DNA of 64,000 bases, taken from the NCBI GenBank assembly GCA_033762375.1, contig JANRLQ010000070.1, positions 1 through 64,000 of the forward strand. Reading direction: 5' to 3'. Both the position numbers and the translations under genes were made by a program. The notes under the pieces were generated by a model. That model was given only the letters and a program-made list of their open reading frames with translations. It was not told the origin of the DNA and did not search any database. This stretch comes from RDXT01 sp033762375. GTDB lineage: Bacteria; Bacteroidota; Bacteroidia; J057. Positions 1-6,069 of the stretch are shown one piece after another (the stretch's first letter is position 1; each line of letters starts with the position of its first letter).

Positions 1-85
1 CCTTACCAGCCCTGCTGCCGCCACCCCGCCCCACCTCCGGGCCTCCGGCCTCCTCCAGCTTGCGGGAAAGCCGGCATGGCATCCT

Positions 86-802
86 CTACCGGGAAGAACA
101 AGCCAGCCGGAGGCCCAGGCTGTCGTAGCGGGAGTCCGGCGAGGGGTCGATGCGGCAGGAGACGCGGCAACTCTGCGCGTCGAAGCTCAAGCTACCGCCA
201 CGTCCGACACGGCGCGAGCCCCGCTGGAGGCCGTCTGTCCACGCACAGCCATCTGTCGGCGCCCCTGTGTAGGTATCGTGCCAGTCGTCCTCGCACCACT
301 CCCAGACATTGCCGTTGAGGTCGTACAGGCCGAGTTCGTTGGAAGATAACTGGCCAACAGGGTAGGTTTCATAGCCACTATTTTCGACATACCAACCTAC
401 GTCCCTGAGTTTGTCACTCCCGGCGTATAGATACCCCTCGCTGGATGATCCGCCTCTGGCGGCGTACTCCCACTCAGCCTCGGTAGGCAGGCGGTAGGTC
501 TTGCCCGTGCAGGCGTTGAGTTTCCGGATAAAATCCTGACAATCGTCCCAACTAACGTTTTCTACCGGGCGGGTTTCTCCTTTAAAGCCAGATGGATTAT
601 GCCCCATCACGGCCTCCCAGAGCGCCTGGGTGACGGGATATTGCCCGAGGTAAAAATCAGGGACCGTGACCGGGTGGACGGGCTTTTCACGCTCAAATGC
701 CTGATCATCAGCCCCGCCCATCTGGAAGGTGCCACCAGGGATGCGGATCATCTGGAAGGTGGGGGTGATGCGGGTTTCGGTATAGGTTGGGTACGGGGTC
801 AT
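86..802 (-). CDS. FGE-sulfatase/C-type-lectin-fold protein, array copy 1 (promoter-distal), DGR-like variable C-terminus
   Basis: 238 residues with the formylglycine-generating-enzyme (SUMF1-like) fold. Visible are the IPGGTFQMGG entry strand, the PVTQALWEAVMG helix, RLPTEAEWEYAARGG, NELGLYDLNGNVWEW and a C-terminal GLRLAC strand. I start at the ATG at 802, 4 bp after the stop of copy 2, because the reading frame further upstream only translates the tail of copy 2. The last 90-bp variable segment has codons ATC, GAC, CCC, TCC, TAC, GAC and AGC where siblings have other NNC codons. The first catalytic Cys of true FGEs is absent, so a binding role is inferred. It ends in SSR because a 1-bp deletion moved the tail out of frame relative to its siblings. 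Confidence 0.9.
   Translation of the reverse strand: MTPYPTYTETRITPTFQMIRIPGGTFQMGGADDQAFEREKPVHPVTVPDFYLGQYPVTQALWEAVMGHNPSGFKGETRPVENVSWDDCQDFIRKLNACTGKTYRLPTEAEWEYAARGGSSSEGYLYAGSDKLRDVGWYVENSGYETYPVGQLSSNELGLYDLNGNVWEWCEDDWHDTYTGAPTDGCAWTDGLQRGSRRVGRGGSLSFDAQSCRVSCRIDPSPDSRYDSLGLRLACSSR
113..202 (-). other. Putative DGR variable region VR1
   Basis: A 90-bp segment between the Arg-Gly-Gly codons and the GGC of the conserved tail. Reading the coding strand, changes relative to siblings sit in codons ATC, GAC, CCC, TCC, TAC, GAC and AGC, all explainable as AAC with altered A bases. Confidence 0.7.
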
Positions 803-806
803 CTTG

Positions 807-1556
807 TTATGGTAGTATGTCCGATGGCATGGCATCCAAGTGAATGGCAGAACAAGCCAGACGGAGGCCAACATAGTTTAAGTGACCGGCTGGCATGCCG
901 AGGTTGCGGTGGGAGACGCGGCAGTACCTCGCATAGAAGCTCCAGCCACCACCGCGCATGACACGGGGCGAGTCCCGTTGATCACCATTTGCCCACACAC
1001 TGCCATCTGTCGGCGCCCCTGCGTAGGTATCATGCCAGTTGTCCTCACACCACTCCATTACATTGCCGCTGAGGTCGTAGAGGCCGAGTTCGTTAGGTGC
1101 TAACTGGCCGACGGGGTGGGTTTCACCGTAGCTGTTTTCTTTGTACCAACCTATCTCATTGAGGTTGTCACTCCCTGCGTAAAGATACCCCCCGCTGGAT
1201 GCTCCGCCTCTGGCGGCATACTCCCACTCAGCCTCGGTGGGTAGGCGGTAGGTGATTCCCGTGTGGGTATTGAGTTTTTGAAGAAAAACCTGGCATTCGT
1301 CCCAACTGACATTTTCCACCGGGCGGGTTTCCCCTTTAAACCGAGTCACACTCTTCCTCATCACTGCTTCCCAGAGGGCCAGGGTGACGGGGTATTGCCC
1401 CAGGTAAAAATCGGGGACGGTGACCGGGTGGACAGGTTTTTCATCGTCACGTGCCTGATCATCAGCTCCTCCCATCTGGAAGGTGCCGCCTGTGATGCGG
1501 ATCATCTGGAAGGAGGGGGTGATGCGGGTTTCGGTATAGGTTGTATAATGGGTCAT
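807..1556 (-). CDS. FGE-sulfatase/C-type-lectin-fold protein, array copy 2
   Basis: 249 residues with the same FGE-fold framework as its neighbours: ITGGTFQMGG, PVTLALWEAVM, RLPTEAEWEYAARGG, NELGLYDLSGNVMEW and GLRLACSAIHLDAMP. The start at 1556 makes a 4-base ATGA overlap with the stop of copy 3, which supports translational coupling. The C-terminal segment (867-956) shows AAC-type codons replaced by AGC, TTC, TAC, CAC, CTC, GGC and TAT while GCG, TGC, CGC-GTC-TCC and GGC-CTC-CGC stay fixed. No signal peptide is seen, so it is probably cytoplasmic. Catalysis is unlikely because the first of the two FGE cysteines is Phe. Confidence 0.9.
   Translation of the reverse strand: MTHYTTYTETRITPSFQMIRITGGTFQMGGADDQARDDEKPVHPVTVPDFYLGQYPVTLALWEAVMRKSVTRFKGETRPVENVSWDECQVFLQKLNTHTGITYRLPTEAEWEYAARGGASSGGYLYAGSDNLNEIGWYKENSYGETHPVGQLAPNELGLYDLSGNVMEWCEDNWHDTYAGAPTDGSVWANGDQRDSPRVMRGGGWSFYARYCRVSHRNLGMPAGHLNYVGLRLACSAIHLDAMPSDILP
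867..956 (-). other. Putative DGR variable region VR2
   Basis: A 90-bp segment of copy 2. Variable codons include AGC, TTC, TAT, AGG, TAC, CAC, AAC, CTC, GGC, CAC and AAC; framework codons GCG, TGC, CGC-GTC-TCC and CGC are unchanged. Confidence 0.7.
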
Positions 1557-2317
1557 GCTGGTATGAGCTTGTCTGGTGATATGGCATCCAAGTGGCTGGC
1601 AGAACAAGCCAGGCGGAGGCCAACATGGTTGTTGCGGTAGGCCGACATGTCGCCATAGCGGTAGGAGACGCGGCAATACAGCGCATTGAGGGACCAGCCA
1701 CCGCCACACATGACACGACGCGAGCCCCGCTGAGTGCCACCTGTCCACGCGCTGCCATCCGCCGGAGCACCCGCATAGGTATCGTGCCAGTCGTCCTCAC
1801 ACCACTCCCAGACGTTGCCGCTGAGGTCGTAAAGGCCGAGTTCATTAGGTGCTAGCTGGCCGACGGGGTGGGTTTGATCGCCGCTGTTTTCGGCATACCA
1901 ACCCACGTCCCGGAGTTTGTCACTCCCGGCGTACAGATACCCCTCGCTGGATGATCCGCCCCGTGCGGCGTACTCCCACTCGGCCTCGGTGGGCAGGCGG
2001 TAGGTTTTGCCGGTGCGGGCATTAAGTTTCCGGATAAAAACATGGCAGTCGTCCCAACTGACTCTCTCTACCGGATGGGTTTCTCCTTTAAAACCAGATG
2101 GATTATGCCCCATCACGGCCTCCCAGAGGGCCTGGGTGACGGGGTATTGACCGAGGTAAAAATCAGGGACGGTGACTGGGTGGTCCGGGTGTTCATCTCC
2201 AAAGGCACCTGCTGATCCTTCCGGCAATCCCATCTGGAAGGTACCGCCGGGGATGCGGATCATCTGGAAGGCGGGGCCGCCGGAGAGGGCTTGGGTATAG
2301 GTTTTATAGGCGGTCAT
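1553..2317 (-). CDS. FGE-sulfatase/C-type-lectin-fold protein, array copy 3
   Basis: 254 residues of the FGE-fold family. The N-terminus is of the TQALSGGPAF type, shared with copy 4, rather than the TETRITP type of copies 1, 2, 5 and 6. The insert after FQMGLPEGSAG differs from the GGADD of its siblings. I chose the ATG at 2317, 4 bp after the copy 4 stop; an in-frame ATG seven codons upstream is possible. Its variable segment (1619-1708) is almost identical to that of copy 6, including the unusual MCGGGW in place of the usual RGG, so this copy was probably made or converted recently from copy 6 or the reverse. Confidence 0.9.
   Translation of the reverse strand: MTAYKTYTQALSGGPAFQMIRIPGGTFQMGLPEGSAGAFGDEHPDHPVTVPDFYLGQYPVTQALWEAVMGHNPSGFKGETHPVERVSWDDCHVFIRKLNARTGKTYRLPTEAEWEYAARGGSSSEGYLYAGSDKLRDVGWYAENSGDQTHPVGQLAPNELGLYDLSGNVWEWCEDDWHDTYAGAPADGSAWTGGTQRGSRRVMCGGGWSLNALYCRVSYRYGDMSAYRNNHVGLRLACSASHLDAISPDKLIPA
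1619..1708 (-). other. Putative DGR variable region VR3
   Basis: A 90-bp segment of copy 3 with TCC, CTC, AAT, CTG, TAT, TAC, TAT, GGC, GAC, TAC, AAC, AAC and CAT at the variable positions. Nearly identical to VR6 (3873-3962). Confidence 0.65.
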
Positions 2318-2321
2318 TTTG

Positions 2322-3068
2322 TTATGGTAGTATGGCATCCAAGTGAATGGCAGAACAAGCTAAGCGGAGGCCTTGAATACGGCTGGCTTGATTTGCCAAC
2401 CGATTATCGCTTCGGGATGAAACACGACATCGTTGCGCATCACTATAAAAAAAACCACCACGGAGGCCGCGAGGGAAATAGCTATTTAGAGGTTCACCTA
2501 TTCTGGCAGACCCGTCCGAAGGAGCTCCTTCATACGAATGGTGCCAGACATCCTCACACCATTCGTCAATATTTCCACTTAGATCATAAAGTCCCAGTTC
2601 ATTAGGGAGTTTCTGACCGACGGGGTGGGTTTCACCGTAGCTGTTTTCTTGGTACCAACCTACCTCATTGAGGTTGTCGCTCCCGGCGTAGCGATACCCC
2701 TCGCTGTATGATCCGCCCCGCGCAGCGTACTCCCACTCGGCCTCGGTGGGCAGCCGGTACGCGATTCCGGTGCGGGCGTTGAGTTGCTGGATAAAATCCT
2801 GGCAATCGTCCCAACTGACATTTTCTACTGGATGGGTTTTCCCTTTAAAATATGCCGGATTACCCCCCATCACGGCAACCCAAAGGGCCTGGGTGACCGG
2901 GTACCGTCCTAGGTAAAAATCGGGGACGGTGACCGGGTGGACAGGTTTTTCATCGTCATACGCCTGATCGTCAGCCCCGCCCATCTGGAAGGTGCCACCA
3001 GGGATGCGGATCATCTGGAAGGTGGGGCCGCCGGGGAGGGCTTGGGTATAGGTTTTATAGGCGGTCAT
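2322..3068 (-). CDS. FGE-sulfatase/C-type-lectin-fold protein, array copy 4, mosaic C-terminus
   Basis: 248 residues. The N-terminal two thirds match the other copies (RIPGGTFQMGGADDQ, RLPTEAEWEYAARGG, NELGLYDLSGN). From about 2600 down to 2366 the DNA becomes visibly more AT-rich. The protein changes to EWCEDVWHHSYEGAP followed by an unrelated linker, and the variable segment is 93 bp instead of 90. Its codons end in T or A as often as C, so this end does not follow the NNC pattern of the other copies. It may have been imported by recombination from an older or different member. The start ATG at 3068 lies 4 bp after the copy 5 stop. Confidence 0.88.
   Translation of the reverse strand: MTAYKTYTQALPGGPTFQMIRIPGGTFQMGGADDQAYDDEKPVHPVTVPDFYLGRYPVTQALWVAVMGGNPAYFKGKTHPVENVSWDDCQDFIQQLNARTGIAYRLPTEAEWEYAARGGSYSEGYRYAGSDNLNEVGWYQENSYGETHPVGQKLPNELGLYDLSGNIDEWCEDVWHHSYEGAPSDGSARIGEPLNSYFPRGLRGGFFYSDAQRCRVSSRSDNRLANQASRIQGLRLACSAIHLDAILP
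2370..2462 (-). other. Divergent variable-region equivalent VR4
   Basis: A 93-bp segment in the same place in copy 4. The protein alignment is clear (Arg-Gly-Gly, Asp-Ala-Gln, Cys-Arg-Val-Ser), but codons end in T or A and the DNA is AT-richer, so recent adenine mutagenesis is not supported here. Confidence 0.5.
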
Positions 3069-3072
3069 TTCG

Positions 3073-3810
3073 TTATGGTTGTATGGCATCCAAGTGAATG
3101 GCCGAACAAGCCAAGCGGAGGCCAACGCGGTTGTTGCGGTAGTCTGGCGTGAAACTATCGCGGTAGGAGATGCGACAGTTCTTCGCGTCAAGGTTCCAGC
3201 GGCTGCCGCGTACGACACGGTACGAGTCCCGTTGAGTGCCCTCTATCCACGCATGCCCGTCTGCAGGAGCACCCTTATAAATGCCGTGCCAATCGTCCTC
3301 ACACCACTCCCAGACGTTGCCGCTGAGGTCGTACAGGCCGAGTTCGTTGGGCGATAGCTGGCCGACGGGATGGGTTTCACCGCCGCTGTTTTCGTTGTAC
3401 CAGCCCACGTCTTTGAGTTTGTCGCTCCCGGCGTACAGATACCCCTCGCTGTATGATCCGCCCCGTGCGGCGTACTCCCACTCAGCCTCGGCAGGCAGAC
3501 GGTACGCGACTTCGGTACGGGCACGGAGTTTTTGGAGAAAAACCTGGCAGTCCTCCCAACTGACCGTTTCTACCGGGCGGGATTCTCCTTTAAAATGGGA
3601 AGGATTTTCCCCCATCACGGCCTCCCAGAGCGCCTGGGTGACCGGGTATTGCCCGAAGTAAAAATCAGGGACGGTGACCGGGTGGACCGGTTTTTCAAAA
3701 TCGTATGCCTGATCATCTGCCCCGCCCATCTGGAAGGTACCGCCGGGGATGTGGATCATCTGGAAGGTGGGGGTGATGCGGGTTTCGGTATAGGTCGTAT
3801 AAGGGGTCAT
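3073..3810 (-). CDS. FGE-sulfatase/C-type-lectin-fold protein, array copy 5
   Basis: 245 residues with the FGE fold: HIPGGTFQMGG, PVTQALWEAVMG, RLPAEAEWEYAARGG, NELGLYDLSGNVWEW and GLRLACSAIHLDA. The start at 3810 overlaps the stop of copy 6 by ATGA. Its variable segment (3121-3210) keeps the most adenine-rich codons of the set (AAC at positions 6, 11, 26 and 27, AAG at position 10). It is therefore the copy closest to the template one would reconstruct for a mutagenic retrohoming system. No signal peptide or membrane segment is seen. Confidence 0.9.
   Translation of the reverse strand: MTPYTTYTETRITPTFQMIHIPGGTFQMGGADDQAYDFEKPVHPVTVPDFYFGQYPVTQALWEAVMGENPSHFKGESRPVETVSWEDCQVFLQKLRARTEVAYRLPAEAEWEYAARGGSYSEGYLYAGSDKLKDVGWYNENSGGETHPVGQLSPNELGLYDLSGNVWEWCEDDWHGIYKGAPADGHAWIEGTQRDSYRVVRGSRWNLDAKNCRISYRDSFTPDYRNNRVGLRLACSAIHLDAIQP
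3121..3210 (-). other. Putative DGR variable region VR5
   Basis: A 90-bp segment of copy 5 with AAC, CTT, GAC, AAG, AAC, TAC, GAT, AGT, TTC, TAC, AAC, AAC and CGC at the variable positions; the most adenine-rich copy and closest to the reconstructed template. Confidence 0.7.
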
Positions 3811-4562
3811 GCTGGTATGATCTTGTCTGATGACATGGCATCCAAGTGGCTGGCAGAACAAGCCAGGCGGAGGCCAACATGGTTGTTTCGGTAGGCCGAC
3901 ATGTCGCCATAGCGGTAGGAGACGCGGCAATACAGCGCATTGAGGGACCAGCCACCGCCACACATGACACGACGCGAACCCCGCTGTGCGCTGTCTATCC
4001 ACGCCCCCCCATCGGTCGGGGCACCCTTGTAGGTATCGTGCCAGTCGTCCTCACACCACTCCCAGATATTGCCGCTGAGGTCGTACAGGCCGAGTTCGTT
4101 GGGCGATAGCTGGCCGACGGGATGGGTTTCACCGCCGCTATTCTCGTTATACCAGCCCACGTCTTTGAGTTTGTCACTCCCGGCGTAGATATAGCCCTCG
4201 CTGTATGATCCGCCTCTGGCAGCATACTCCCACTCGGCCTCGGCAGGCAGGCGGTACGTTTTGCCCGTACGGGCGTTGAGTTTCTGAATAAAATCCCGAC
4301 ACTCGTTCCAACTAACGTTTTCCACCGGGCGGGTTTCCCCTTTAAATCGAGCAGGATTTTCTCCCATCACGGCCTCCCAGAGTGCCTGGGTGACGGGGTA
4401 TTGTCCGAGGTAAAAATCGGGGACCGTGACCGAGTGGACAGGTTTTTCATCACCAGATGCCTGATCATCAGCCCCGCCCATCTGGAAGGTGCCGCCGGGG
4501 ATGCGGATCATCTGGAAGTTGGGGGTGATACGGGTTTCGGTATAGGTTGTATAAGAGGTCAT
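3807..4562 (-). CDS. FGE-sulfatase/C-type-lectin-fold protein, array copy 6
   Basis: 251 residues of the same family, starting TSYTTYTETRITPNF after the ATG at 4562, which overlaps the copy 7 stop by ATGA. Framework motifs are RIPGGTFQMGG, RLPAEAEWEYAARGG and NELGLYDLSGNIWEW. The last 90-bp segment and tail (MCGGGW, then NNHVGLRLACSASHLDA) are nearly identical to copy 3, while the middle of the gene resembles copy 5. That is the pattern expected of gene conversion or unequal crossover within the array. Confidence 0.9.
   Translation of the reverse strand: MTSYTTYTETRITPNFQMIRIPGGTFQMGGADDQASGDEKPVHSVTVPDFYLGQYPVTQALWEAVMGENPARFKGETRPVENVSWNECRDFIQKLNARTGKTYRLPAEAEWEYAARGGSYSEGYIYAGSDKLKDVGWYNENSGGETHPVGQLSPNELGLYDLSGNIWEWCEDDWHDTYKGAPTDGGAWIDSAQRGSRRVMCGGGWSLNALYCRVSYRYGDMSAYRNNHVGLRLACSASHLDAMSSDKIIPA
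3873..3962 (-). other. Putative DGR variable region VR6
   Basis: A 90-bp segment of copy 6, nearly identical to VR3. It starts with a Cys-Gly-Gly codon set instead of Arg-Gly-Gly. Confidence 0.65.
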
Positions 4563-5326
4563 GCTGGTATGATCTTGTCTGATGACATGGCATCCAAGTG
4601 AATGGCAGAACAAGCTAAGCGGAGGCCAAGGTCGTAGTACTGGTCGGCCGGCATATCGTGGGCGCGGGAGAAGACCCAGCAATCCTGCGCGTCGTTGTTC
4701 CAGCAGCCACCACGTATGACACGGTGCAAGTCTTGCTGAAGGTCATCCGTCCATATGCTTCCATCTGCCGGTGCCCCTGCGTAAGTATCGTGCCAGTTGT
4801 CCTCACACCACTCCCAGACATTACCGCTGAGGTCGTAGAGGCCCAGTTCGTTGGGTGCTAACTGGCCGACGGGGTGGGTTTGATCACCGCTAATTTCTTT
4901 ATACCAGCCTACGTCCCGGAGTTTGTCGCTCCCGGCGTAACGATACCCCTCGCTGTATGATCCGCCTCTGGCGGCATACTCCCACTCGGCCTCGGTGGGC
5001 AGGCGGTAGTTGATTCCCGTGCGGGTATTAAGTTTTTGAAGGAAAACCTGACATTCGTCCCAGCTAACATTCTCTACCGGGCGTGTTTCTCCTTTAAAAT
5101 GGGAAGGATTCTCCCCCATCACGGCTTTCCAGATGACTTGGGTGACCAGGTATTGTCCCAAGTAAAAATCAGGGAGGGTAACTGTGTGAATGGGGTTTTC
5201 ACTTTTAAGCGCCTGATCATCAGCCCCGCCCATCTGGAAGGTGCCGCTTGTGATGCGGATCATCTGGAAGGAGATGCCGCCGGGGAGGGTTTGGGTCATA
5301 CCAGGAGAATGCTGCACGTGATACAC
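4559..5326 (-). CDS. FGE-sulfatase/C-type-lectin-fold protein, array copy 7
   Basis: 255 residues if the GTG at 5326 is used, 2 bp after the copy 8 stop. An ATG at 5299 would give a protein nine residues shorter. The framework is the usual one (RITSGTFQMGG, RLPTEAEWEYAARGG, NELGLYDLSGNVWEW, GLRLACSAIHLDA). The variable segment has NNC codons AAC, AAC, GAC, TCC, GCC, CAC, GAC, TAC, TAC and GAC and is distinct from all siblings. It also carries a few non-adenine changes (TGG and TTC for the usual CGC and TCC). Confidence 0.88.
   Translation of the reverse strand: MYHVQHSPGMTQTLPGGISFQMIRITSGTFQMGGADDQALKSENPIHTVTLPDFYLGQYLVTQVIWKAVMGENPSHFKGETRPVENVSWDECQVFLQKLNTRTGINYRLPTEAEWEYAARGGSYSEGYRYAGSDKLRDVGWYKEISGDQTHPVGQLAPNELGLYDLSGNVWEWCEDNWHDTYAGAPADGSIWTDDLQQDLHRVIRGGCWNNDAQDCWVFSRAHDMPADQYYDLGLRLACSAIHLDAMSSDKIIPA
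4625..4714 (-). other. Putative DGR variable region VR7
   Basis: A 90-bp segment of copy 7 with TGC, AAC, AAC, GAC, CAG, GAT, TCC, GCC, CAC, GAT, GAC, TAC, TAC and GAC at the variable positions; three framework changes are not at adenines. Confidence 0.68.
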
Positions 5327-5328
5327 TT

Positions 5329-6069
5329 CTATTCAGAATAAGCCAGTCTGAAGCCGCAGTTGTACACTCCGTTCTCGCTATGGGTGTCAGGCACTGTCCG
5401 AAACCGCACATGCAAGTCAAACCCTATGCCCTGATACCAACTCCCGCCCCTGATGACCTTGTGGGTGCCCGACGCTGGTCCTGTGGGGTTGTGGACAATC
5501 CCTTGCCGCAGACAAATCTTGTAATAGGTGGTATCATCGTACCAATCGCTGCATATTTCCCAGACATTGCCGCTCAGGTCGTACAGACCCAGCTCGTTGG
5601 GCGCAAGCAGGCGTACAGGATGGGTTTCCCGTCCGCTGTTTTGGTCGTACCAGCCTGCTGCTGCCAACTTATCACTCCCGGCATACAGGTAGTGCTCACT
5701 TAGGGCGCCCCCCCTGGCAGCGTACTCCCACTCAGCCTCCGTCGGGAGCCGGTAGGGTCGTCCTGTCTGGGCGATCAGGGCTGGTAAAAAACGGGTTGCG
5801 ATGTCCTCGTAGTTGATGTTTTCGACCGGACGGTCCAACCCTGGAAACCGGGCTGGGTTATTACCTGTAACGGCCAGCCAGCAGGCCTGGGTCACCGGCA
5901 CAGTACCCAGCCAGTACGGAGCCAGGCTGACGGTATGGACAGGCCGCTGCGGGCTATCAGCATCGGGGGCCGGATTGCCCATTTCAAACAGGCCTCCCTC
6001 GATCCGGACCATCTCAAAGGTATATCCGCCGGGGAGGGTCTCGTGGTAGGTGGTCCAGGCCTGGATCAT
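5329..6069 (-). CDS. FGE-sulfatase/C-type-lectin-fold protein, array copy 8 (promoter-proximal, most divergent)
   Basis: 246 residues and the first small gene after the CHAT protein; its ATG at 6069 overlaps the CHAT stop by ATGA. It has the FGE framework (RIEGGLFEMGN, PVTQACWLAVTG, RLPTEAEWEYAARGG, NELGLYDLSGNVWEICSDWY, VIRGGSWY, CGFRLAYSE). It is clearly less similar to copies 1-7 than they are to each other, and its C-terminal end lacks the 90-bp NNC pattern. It may be a fixed partner or the founder of the array. The first FGE catalytic Cys is not present. Confidence 0.9.
   Translation of the reverse strand: MIQAWTTYHETLPGGYTFEMVRIEGGLFEMGNPAPDADSPQRPVHTVSLAPYWLGTVPVTQACWLAVTGNNPARFPGLDRPVENINYEDIATRFLPALIAQTGRPYRLPTEAEWEYAARGGALSEHYLYAGSDKLAAAGWYDQNSGRETHPVRLLAPNELGLYDLSGNVWEICSDWYDDTTYYKICLRQGIVHNPTGPASGTHKVIRGGSWYQGIGFDLHVRFRTVPDTHSENGVYNCGFRLAYSE

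Larger units (their letters stand above)
86..6069 (-). repeat. Tandem array of eight FGE-fold genes
   Basis: Eight paralogous genes of about 720-770 bp stand head to tail. Junctions are ATGA overlaps (copies 2/3, 5/6 and 6/7) or 2-4 bp gaps (1/2, 3/4, 4/5 and 7/8), so there is no room for separate promoters and the set must be cotranscribed. Blocks such as the RLPTEAEWEYAARGG coding stretch and the 3' tail GGCCTCCGC...GCTTGTTCT recur almost unchanged, while the segment just before the tail differs in each copy. Confidence 0.93.

Noticed and set aside
1..82. Reading frame on the minus strand starting at an ATG at position 82, 3 bp after the last array gene
   Set aside because: The ATG lies in a sequence that is homologous to the 3' tail of the other copies, shifted by a 1-bp deletion. 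The 27 codons visible are G-rich and not protein-like, and the window ends.
807..4682. Longer versions of the FGE-fold genes that start 25-65 codons upstream
   Set aside because: The added N-termini are out-of-frame translations of the conserved end of the preceding gene, which gives repeated strings such as WLVPQCAVLPRLLPLW. Starts at the coupled ATG fit every junction.
86..6069. FGE-fold genes as true sulfatase-maturing enzymes
   Set aside because: One of two catalytic cysteines is missing in each, no sulfatase gene is near, and eight tandem copies with variable ends do not fit a maturation enzyme.
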